DNA of 64,000 nt from Takakia lepidozioides (Eukaryota; Streptophyta; Takakiopsida; Takakiales; Takakiaceae). A program made the translations under genes and the position numbers. Position 1 is the first letter of the stretch. The number at the start of each line of letters is the position of its first letter. The stretch covers positions 17,424,001 through 17,488,000 of the forward strand of contig CM060733.1 in the NCBI GenBank assembly GCA_030704615.1, in the 5' to 3' direction. Under the pieces are notes generated by a model that saw only the letters and a list, made by a program, of their open reading frames with translations, had not been told where the DNA came from and did no database searches. This document shows, piece after piece, positions 55,864 to 64,000 of this stretch.

Positions 55864-58800
55864 TTAATCTTGAAAATCATCGGAATCCTCATCCTGTTCT
55901 AGACTGTCCTGCTCCTCCTCCACCCCCTCAGTGCCTCTCTCATCTCCAGCGGACTGCTCGTTGGCCAGGCTTTCGAAAATCCCATCTTCCCCTTGCGGAA
56001 CTGTCCATCTCACCTCCGTTGGGTCGTCCTCCTCCCTGTCTGCGTCGCTCTCATCCGCTGAATCACATATGTACTTTCGTACCCGTCTACCTGTCTGAGC
56101 TGCTGCCAACTCTTTCCTTATCCTTCTGTCCTCCCTAGCCCTCTCCAAAATCTGCTCTACTTTACTGGGATTCTCACTTCTTCTAATCGCTGTATTTGCG
56201 AGTTTAGCTGCATAACTAGGAAGGGAGTAGTCCCTCACCGGGCTCGTCATGAAGTCGGCCCTCGCAAAGAACGGGACATTCTTCCTGGCAGGAAGTGTAG
56301 GCCCTACATGTTTCGACCCGGACCCTGCAATCCTGCACATGACAATCATCAACGAGACTAATGAGAACCACAGTCGGGAAATTCCTTTGACATAAATGAC
56401 CCAGAAGGCTTTGCAAACTTACAATGTTTGCACTCACTCGTATTCCGGGTTCTCCTCTGCATCAATGTCCACTGTGTCTTCCTCGGACTCCGACGAATCC
56501 GAGGAGACTTCCGCTCTGTCGGGAGCCTTCACATTCCGTTGCAGCCCCTCCAGATGGGATCCCCACACGGATGAATCCTCCTCGTAGGCAAAGAGGTGCC
56601 GGTCGGAAAACCGCCCAGCCCACATTGAGGCACCTGTTACAATGCCATCCACACATTACCACATGGCGCTTCAGATGTTGCGAACTACATCCTAACGAGA
56701 ATTTGCAGAACAGCAGAGATCAAGATTCTGCATACCTGTCCCACAGATGAGGTCCAGCACTGTGCCCTCCACGTCTGTGCATGTCTCCATAATTGTCTGA
56801 ATGAAGGCAGGGCTCCGAGTCCGTGAGTACCGCAGGGGTTCCGTTGAAGTGAGGCTATGAGGGAGAAGTTCCTTGGGAACGTTGTTGAACAGAACGTCGT
56901 AATCGAGTGGGTCGCAGTTCGGGTCAACCTTTCCTCCCTCCTTCCGGAAAGCAAAGGTGGAGTTTTCCTTCACAAAGCAGTATGCATCGAACTGCTTCGT
57001 CTGCATACACAGGGGGAAAACGATTAGAAACCGAATGCGGCACCGCATTTGAAAGCACCCAAGCAAATGAATGGACGAGTGCCAGTGTCGTAATCACCTT
57101 CTTCCCTTCCGACCGAAGGCCCAGTGTGTTGATGCACGTCCACTTCTTTTTCAGAATCGGGACGGCGCTCTTGCGGGTCCACTTCGCAATTCCTGTCTGA
57201 GTGTTTTTTCCTCTGCTCGCCAGGACAACCACACAGCCTCTGTCGTCCAACACCATGCGGGCAAGCCCGAATCCTTTCTTCCAAAAGTCCTCCGAGTACC
57301 TGTTCCAAGATGGCAAAGCTTGCAGTCCTTCCACAGGCTCTCCGTCCGGAATATCCAAGATGATCATATCGCAAGACCACTCGGTGGCATTTCCGCCCCT
57401 CCTACAATCCTTGTCTGCACACACCCTCTCAAAGAACGAGACCATATTCTGAAATCCTGGGGTGTCGGAAGGCTCTTCGGCAGTCGCCTTCTTCAGTGCT
57501 CTGCCCTTCAGACCCTCCATGGTCTTCATGTATGCCAACTTGGCTGCCCGTCCATCCAAAGCCGCCAAGAAACTCTCATTTACACACTGGACTACAGTTT
57601 CGGGAGCCACTTTCGGCCTCTTCATTTCCACCGGCTCGAAAGGGTGCCCCCCTGGGGGGTTGAAGAGTGCCTTCTTTGCCGAGCCAGTTCTCGTGCCTCT
57701 CGTGACAACGGTGGGCACAGGGGAGGCAGCCTGCGTTTGGGGGGGTGGGCTGGTTGCAAAGTCTCCATCGGAGTCCTCTTCCTCACCCTCTTCCTGAACA
57801 GGCTGTTTCTGCTTCTTCGTTTTGGCGGGTGTCACAACAGCTGCTCCTTGCTGGCGAGTCCTCTTCTTCGACCCCTTCTGTTGGGCCTGCACAGCTGCAT
57901 CCACCGTCTTTTGTGCCATCTCAGCTGCCTTTCTGGATTCTTCCAGAGCAGCAGATTCCTTTGCCGACTTTGGCCCAGCAGGGACACGTCTTTCCTTTCT
58001 CTTCTCTTCTGCCAAGGCGTGCAGATCTTTCTCAGACTCGTCAACAATACCGCCAGACATGTCCAGGTACCACGGGCATCCAACGAGATGCGCGGGATGC
58101 CATTGTTTCTGCATCTCGGGTGTGTAGACACAGCTTGGGCCCGCCACGGTCCAAGCCATGAAGAACGGGGGCTCTTGAGCCAGGGCCCCTGTCTGAAGGA
58201 GCACGTATTTCATATACCTGCAAGGCAGTCAGCATGCGTGAGCAAAACTTGAGACCAACCTACTGGCAGAGTGCCACCGAAAACATAAAATGCGAATGCG
58301 GTGCCGCATTTCCGAGACAAACCTCGTAACCAGGCTTCGCATACAAGGGCAGCTGTGCTTCACCTGTAAACAATTCGCATTGCAGCTTTCCCCGCTCCCT
58401 CCTGATGTGTAAACTCCACGCTCCTTCTTGCTGTCTGTAGCTCTCTGGCGAAAAGGTTGTCCTTGTACGCACATCTGAAACGTGTCACGTAGTCTTCCAA
58501 TGTCTGTGTTCCATCCCATTTGACGTACAAGCCGAACGAATTTGTGTGCATTACGACTTGCTCCTTTGCATTCGACATTACCTGCCATTCCCAAATGCAT
58601 TGTCACGTAGCAGTTCAGGGAATTCATGTCAGAAAAGCAAATCTGGGGAAGTACCTTGAATTACCTGGAACCACCAAGTCATACGGTTGAGCCACACATC
58701 CACTGCAGGGTCGGAAACTTCCAGTGGAAAAGACCACATTGTCCTTATGCTCTCGGATGCATTCCAGATCGACAGCCACCGTGTCTGCCATTTCCGATCC

Positions 58801-61074
58801 AATGTCAGTGGCTGGAAGAGAGTGGCTATTGCTAGGAAGGAAATTCAGTGCATTGAAACCTCACCTTCTCTTTCGCCTCCACACATGCCGTTGAGAGGTG
58901 ATGCAGTTTCTCCAATTGCATGGTCGGCTGCATGGCCCGAGAATAGTGTTTTGCAATCTCGGGGATGAAGTCCTTTCCAAGTGCCGGATCTGCAATTGCC
59001 ACCAGCTTCACAAGCTTTGACTTGTATTTGGTTCTGGACTTGACACCGGCTTCCTTCAAGTGCTCAGTCAATGACTGCAACGTTTTGACCTGCCCCTCAC
59101 TTTCCATGAAGAAGCGTTTGGCATGGGCCAAATCCAGCTTGATGTTTGACTGCCAACAAAAACATGCAGAAGCGTTACATTCGATTCATGTGGAAACATT
59201 ACTGGAAATTGGGGAAGGATGAGCAGAGGGAAATTGGAGCACGACTTACTTCGTATATCACCTCCACCATTCCATCCATAGTGAGACGATACCATGTCCG
59301 GTCTGTTTTTGCAACGGCTTTCTGAATGAGCTCCGGCTCCAGCATTTCCGCAAACATCTGCGGATCAGTAAGACCAGTTTTCCTCACCCTGTACAGCATA
59401 TGTGCCATGTGGGTATGCACGTACGCATTCTCAGTGACCCTGCAAGGCACACTCTCCAGTTCAGTACACGGAAGCACGGAATCAAACCAGAATGGAAACC
59501 GAAATGCGGCACCGCATTTCGAATGTGCTAGGGAGGGTATGAGTATCTTACGAGTTGAGGTCCGCCATGGCATTCTTGAGGAGGGAGGAGTCTGCCGCCT
59601 TCACCTTGAGGATGACACACTCCACCATGTAATGCCAGCCAATGTGCTTGGCATGGTTCTGCTTGATGTACTCCCACCAGGCGAGAAGTCGGTGATTCCC
59701 GTCCCACACAAAGAACATTTTTCCCGACATATGGCCGAAGTCGGGATCACCCTTCAGCGTCGCCTCGAATTCGTGGTTGCGAGTGTGCCAGTGGGTATCC
59801 CACGTTGACAATTCATCGGCAGTGGGTCCACGGGTTTCGCCGTCCTCATTCTCTATGGAAACGTAAAACGCTGCCGATCCCAGACGGTACCCTTCTCGAA
59901 ATGCGAACTTGAGCTTATCCACATCTCCGGGAAGGGCCTGCCTGACGATGGGAAGGGAGACCATGCGACAGAGTGGGATTCGAAGAGTCCGCTGGAATAC
60001 CCTGCTGCCCAGAACTCTGCCAATGCTACTGTGTGTCTCCTCCAACATTTTATCCGCTGCACTTTTGAAATCCTCCGGAGACATGTCTGTAGGTGCCGGT
60101 AGTGGCTGAGCAGCTGGAGCATCCTCAACTGGAGCTGCACTCTGGGGCCTGTGTGCGGGCAATTCTGCCACTGCAGAGGCCTCCTCCGGGCCTGCTAGCT
60201 CATCGGTGGTGAGGTCTGCCTGCGAACGTTCAGCGGCAGCACCCTCCTCCGGTACCAAATCGAGATCAACGGTCGATCCCATTGCCTTCGCTGCAGCAGA
60301 GTCGGCCCCAACATCTGCAGGCGGGAAATCCTCCAGGAACTGAGCTTCAGCTCGTGGAAGCGGTTTTGCGGGAGATTGTTCGCCGTCGCCCTGATTGCCT
60401 TCTGCTTCCTCATCCTTGCAGGTGAAGGTGTCTGCTGCAATAGAATCTGTCTTCTACCCTGCTGCTTCATTCGCGTTGGGGGGGGTGAATCGGCCTGAGC
60501 CGGTTCAGAAGCCAGTAGAGGGACGGGCTGCTTCTTCTTCGACTTTGCTGGAGAAGGGCCCGACCCCTGCTGGCGATTCTCCATGATCGAAGAACGCGAG
60601 TCGATCTCTGAGACTTTGAACTTGCCCTTCGAAGACGCGTCTTTGAATCGCAGAGGGCTAGGCCCGGCAGGAGTACCCGCGCTCGGGGATCGGGTGGGTG
60701 TACGTGCTGCAGCTAGCTCCTCGGACTCTTCCTGCGGCTCTTCGGATTCCTGCGATCCCTCCAGCACGTCCACCTTTCCTGTTAGGCATGCAAACATGTT
60801 CTGCATTCAAGTCTCCTAGCATTCAGTCTAAGAATTACAGAAGCAAAATGGGGGGTTCGGTGCTCGATCAGCTGCGCGCAGCCCGATCGCATGGAGCTCT
60901 CACTGGTGGCTGGGTTGCCTGAGTGGCCTGCTGCTCGGAGATGGCAATCTCCTCCTGTAGACGCATCTGCTTCCTCCCCTTCGGCATTGGCCTACGTCCG
61001 AAGTATAATTTCCGGAGCTTGCGACGAGGTCTCCTGTCTGGTGCACGAACTCCCCCCCTCTCAGGTTCGAGCAT
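55864..61074 (-). CDS. ParB-like / beta-class DNA methyltransferase-like gene, full length, ten exons
   Basis: Exons (minus strand): 61074-60904, 60800-59552, 59439-59250, 59149-58865, 58811-58665, 58581-58364, 58217-57098, 57000-56736, 56633-56438, 56332-55864. All borders are GT/AG and all phases agree, giving about 1,436 residues if one G missing near 60378 (present in copy B) is counted. Residues about 60-330 are low-complexity; the ParB-like motif DGNHRLLAWWEYI is at about 424. A Lys/Glu-rich linker starts exon 7. The methyltransferase-like part shows motif IV-like DMIILDIPDG (about 1037-1045), then RSPAFIQTIMET (motif X-like) and VLDLICGTGAS (motif I, about 1207-1217) followed by an acidic residue pair, i.e. 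the permuted beta-class order. The tail is acidic. ParB-methylase fusions are known in bacteria and phages. Catalysis is uncertain because the usual DPPY is DIPD. Confidence 0.7.
57033..57050. repeat. Palindrome in intron 7 of the ParB/MTase gene (copy C)
   Basis: GAATGCGG-CA-CCGCATTT in the 97-bp intron 57001-57097. It occupies the centre of the intron. Confidence 0.85.
58294..58313. repeat. Palindrome in intron 6 of the ParB/MTase gene (copy C)
   Basis: GAATGCGG-TG-CCGCATTTCC in the 146-bp intron 58218-58363. Confidence 0.85.
59501..59520. repeat. Palindrome in intron 2 of the ParB/MTase gene (copy C)
   Basis: Perfect GAAATGCGG-CA-CCGCATTTC in the intron 59440-59551. Orientation of the central YR is reversed relative to A and B only because C is inverted. 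Confidence 0.9.
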
Positions 61075-61427
61075 AAGAAGAACAGAGAGAGGGAAAAGGG
61101 GCAAAGAGTGCAGATGGAAAGGGCGCGAGAGGGGTGACTGAGGAGACACGACAAAAGTAGATGAAACGGCGGTGATGCACCACTTGGGTTCGAAAGGTTG
61201 GACGAAAGTGTCTCCTCGTGGAGTTTGCGTCATTACGAAATTCGAATCGTTGAGGGTACGCCCGCCGTCCGAAAATCAAACATCATTATCCAACGGTCAG
61301 GCCGCGCCGCCTCATGCCCCTTCAGTCAGATAGAGTGCCGACATGTGCAGCAATTCCGTTGCTCCACGTGTTCACATTTCAAGGCATTTCCGTCCCAGCG
61401 TCTGATGAGTTGGAGCGAGAATGCGAA

Positions 61428-63125
61428 TGCGGCGCCGCATTTCCGTTAAGTACCATCACGCTACACATCCGTACTTGTTGGAAGAAAATGCGGCACCGCA
61501 TTTCCGTTCCACCTTCACATACCTTAGTTGTTGAACGGAAATACGGTGCCGCATTTCCGTCCCACAGCTCCATGTATGAGATTCAGAAGGGAAATGCGGC
61601 GCCGCATTTCCGTTCCCACTTCACATACGTTAGTTGATGAATGGAAATGCCGTGCCACATTTCCGTTCGGGAAAGTATAGAGGTCTCACCTGGACAGAAA
61701 TGCGGTGTCGCATTTCCGGTCTGGAAAGGTTGAAGGTCTCACATGGATGGAAATGCGGCAACACATTTCCGTAGCACAGCTCCAGGCCGAATATACAAAA
61801 CGGAAATGCGGCGCCGCATTTCCGTTCGAGAATGTCGGAAGGTGCGACTCGAACGGAAATGCGGTGCCGCATTTCTGTACCCGTTGCGCACGATTTTCAG
61901 TCAGAATGGAAATGCGGTACCGCATTTCCGTTCTGTAGAGTATTAACGTCTGACGCTGGCGGAAATGCCTTCCCGCATTTTCGTTCCACAGCTCCATGCC
62001 TCACATACAAAACGGAAATGCGGTGCCGCATTTCCGTTTTGGAATGTCGGATGGTGGGACTCCGACGGAAATGCGGTACCGCATTTCAATTCCGATGTTT
62101 CAGGATATTTCATCAGAACGGAAATGCGGTGCCGCATTTCCCTTTTAAATCTAATACATTCCGTTCTGGAATGTTGGGAGGTGCGACTCGGATGGAAATG
62201 CGCTGCCGCATTTCAGTTCCGATGGTTCACGATTTTCAGTCAGAACGGAAATGCGGTGCCGCATTTCCGTTCTGGAATGATGGTAGGTGCGACTCGGATG
62301 GAAATACGTTGCCGCATTTCAGTTCCGATGGTTCACGATTTTCAGTCAGAACGGAAATGCGGTGCCGCATTTCCGTTCTGGAATGATGGTAGGTGCGACT
62401 CGGATGGAAATACGGTGCCGCATTTCAGTTCAGATAGTTCACGATTTTCAGTCAGAACGGAAATGCGGTGCCGCATTTCCGTTCTGGATAGTGTGAATGT
62501 CTCAACCGGTCGGAATTGCGCTGTATGAAGCTGTCGGAATCTTACTCGGCTCCAGGCATCAGATACAAAATGGAAATGCGGCGCCGCATTTCCTTTATGG
62601 AATGTCGAAAAGTGCGACTTTGACGGAAATGCGGTGCCGCATTTCTGTTCCCGTTGTTCATAATTCTCAATCAGAACGGAAATGCGGTACCGCATTTCCG
62701 TTCCACCTTCACATACCGTGCTTGTTGAATGAAAATGCGGTACCGCATTTCCGTTCTCGAGAGTATGAATGTCTTTTAAGGACGGAAATGTGCTGCAGCA
62801 TTTCTATCCCTCAGCTCCATGCATCAGATACAAAATGGAAATGCGGCGCCGCATTCCCGTTCTGGAATGTCGAAAAGTGCGACTCGGACGGAAATGCGGT
62901 GCCGCATTTCTGTTCCCGTTGTTCATAAATCTCAATCAGAACGGAAATGCGGTACCGCATTTCCGTTCCACCTTCACATACCGTGCTTGCTGGATGGAAA
63001 TGCGTTACCGCATTTCCGTTCTGGAGAGTATAAAGGTTTCCCCCGGACGGAAACTCGGTGCCGCATTTCCGTCGCTCTGTTGCATGACCAAGATGCAATA
63101 CGGAAATGCGGCGCCGTATTTCCGT
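61428..63125. repeat. Left palindrome array, copy C, exact 53-bp period
   Basis: Centres measured from the coordinates: 61433.5, 61494.5, 61547.5, 61600.5, 61653.5, 61706.5, 61759.5, 61812.5, 61865.5, 61918.5, 61971.5, 62024.5, 62077.5, 62130.5, 62204.5, 62257.5, 62310.5, 62363.5, 62416.5, 62469.5, 62582.5, 62635.5, 62688.5, 62741.5, 62794.5, 62847.5, 62900.5, 62953.5, 63006.5, 63059.5, 63112.5. All but three intervals are exactly 53 bp. Exceptions: 61 (first), 74 (21-bp insertion) and 113 (one degenerate palindrome in between plus 7 bp). The 31-bp spacers fall into five types that recur in order, so the higher-order unit is 265 bp. Confidence 0.95.
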
Positions 63126-63559
63126 CCACCAGCAATCGACAGAATCACTCGTGACGGGAAATCTGGAACCTCAATGGGTTGCATTGTTCCGAAACAACAC
63201 AATTGCGGCCAGTCTTGATGAGCACAACTTGGTTGTCTGACCGTTTTAACCAGCAGTCCTGGCACTTGTCAGTGCGAACGTTCCTGTCTGCACCGAGAAT
63301 ACTGCTGGATCCACCCTCAGGAGAAACTGTCAGGAGATGTTATTTCGTCGCCGAATCGGCCATCATTGTCCTACTCACTGGCTATGGAATCAAACCTCCC
63401 ACCTTCATGCATGTAGCTTGAAACAATACTTTCCACTTCAATGTGCGACTTCCAATTGTCGATGGACTCCGCAGATCCACTTAGATGGTGCCTGTGAGCC
63501 TTGGTCTGTCGCTATACTGAACCTCGCACTTGCCAACTCCGTGCGGTGTTCGATGGCTC
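63126..63559. other. Intergenic stretch between palindrome array and transposase (copy C)
   Basis: Equivalent of 14991-15403 in copy B; presumed promoter region of the transposase gene. No clear motif. Confidence 0.4.
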
Positions 63560-64000
63560 CGAATTCCTACGCTATAGTTTGCTGTCCTCCGCAACTTGGG
63601 AGAGCCTGGATCCCAAACGAGGGAGGACTTTGCAGAGTGACTGAAACTTACCTTTGTTCCAAATTCAAGCTCAAACCGGGCACAGTTTATTTGGAAGAAG
63701 AAAGGAAGGATGTTCCTGGACAGGTTGACGAGACCATTGTCGTGCTAGGTAACGACGGAGGTTGCGGAATCGAATGGCACGTTCCCCCGTCAGACACCAT
63801 CCTGTACCGAGCTGTGGGAATGCCCATTCCCTTTCCGAATCAGTCGCTGCCCACACCATCCACAAAGGAGTCCGGAAACCGAGAGGCGGCCACTGCCAAC
63901 AGAGAGGTATGCAACGATAATCATTCCCGACCTGGACCGTCAAGACCCTCCATAGCTTCTCGTGTGGACGTATTCGACATTTCCGACGAGGAAGATGATT
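63560..64000 (+). CDS. N-terminal part of the element 1 transposase, copy C (cut by window end)
   Basis: Plus-strand frame containing GGCGIEWHVPPSDTILYRAV and ending VDVFDISDEED at the window edge. Matches the minus-strand gene of copy B (14960-14530). Copy C is open where B has a frameshift near 14745. The catalytic part lies outside the window. Confidence 0.45.

Larger units (their letters stand above)
53307..64000 (-). mobile_element. Element 1, copy C (full-length ParB/MTase gene; runs off the window)
   Basis: Inverted relative to copy B. From 53307: GCTCATGG terminus, gene 3, right palindrome cluster, ten-exon ParB/MTase gene, left palindrome array and the start of the transposase gene. 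Its flank at the terminus differs from that of A/B, so it is a separate insertion. It is the cleanest copy and the only one with the methyltransferase-like region. The other end is beyond the window. Confidence 0.8.

Noticed and set aside
56924-58252. Plus-strand 393-codon frame 57071-58252 as a gene
   Set aside because: It lies antisense to exon 7 of the ParB/MTase gene, whose splice phases are consistent; it is Leu/Ser/His-biased as expected for an antisense shadow.
61428-63125. CRISPR array
   Set aside because: The geometry (22-bp palindromes, 31-bp spacers) looks similar, but spacers recur in a five-type cycle, the host is a eukaryote, and there are no cas genes.
61428-63125. Bacterial parS sites
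   Set aside because: The palindrome does not resemble TGTTTCACGTGAAACA; only the palindromic form and the ParB-like gene suggested it.
61428-63125. miRNA or hairpin RNA precursors
   Set aside because: Palindromes are loopless and only about 10 bp per arm, too short for a Dicer substrate.

Overview
The window looks like repeat-rich nuclear DNA of a plant, probably a non-seed land plant or close streptophyte relative. The evidence is spliced genes with GT/AG introns, Ty3/gypsy retroelements (one primed by initiator tRNA-Met), tRNA-derived SINEs, a hAT-like transposase and decayed PLS-type pentatricopeptide repeats. I cannot name the species. I see no intact ordinary host gene; almost everything is mobile DNA or its remains.

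The main object is a large DNA transposon, here called element 1, present in three copies: A (1-3886, partial, + orientation), B (about 11.6-22.5 kb, + orientation) and C (53.3-64 kb, inverted, running off the window). From one end it holds: a MULE-like transposase gene; an array of perfect palindromes GAAATGCGG-YR-CCGCATTTC (centres exactly 53 bp apart in copy C); a ten-exon gene with a ParB-like motif (DGNHR) and, only in copy C, a beta-class DNA-methyltransferase-like domain; a second palindrome cluster; a third gene of unknown function with AATAAA; and a terminus rich in GCTCATGG. Copies A and B lost about 2.8 kb, which removes the whole methyltransferase part and leaves a ParB-like-only reading frame of about 585 residues. 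In copy C the ten exons join in phase into about 1,436 codons, apart from one single-base discrepancy that copy B corrects.

In A and B, element 1 abuts the pol region of a minus-strand Ty3/gypsy element (retroelement 2). Beyond that element's LTR lie a GGCTGTGAC minisatellite and a second retroelement (27.6-33.3 kb) whose order is gag, zinc knuckles, protease, a C5 DNA methyltransferase, a relic of RNase H, integrase and a PHD-like finger. Its reverse transcriptase is missing. From 33.3 to 39 kb there are LTR fragments, two foreign gag pieces, minisatellites and tandem repeats.

From 39 to 53 kb there are two SINEs, a divergent relic of the ParB/methyltransferase tail (43.7-44.3 kb) interrupted by a SINE with a 14-bp target-site duplication, hAT-like sequence, a second decayed copy of the element-1 type transposase (47.5-49.7 kb) and a PPR pseudogene. 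Two of these relics carry their own palindromes with the same CGG-YR-CCG-like core but different arms.

Assembly caution: 1-10980 and 18655-29640 are nearly the same sequence, differing mostly by single-base indels, and are separated by a run of exactly 500 N. They are probably two versions of one locus rather than a real duplication. Many frameshifts in this window look like read errors.
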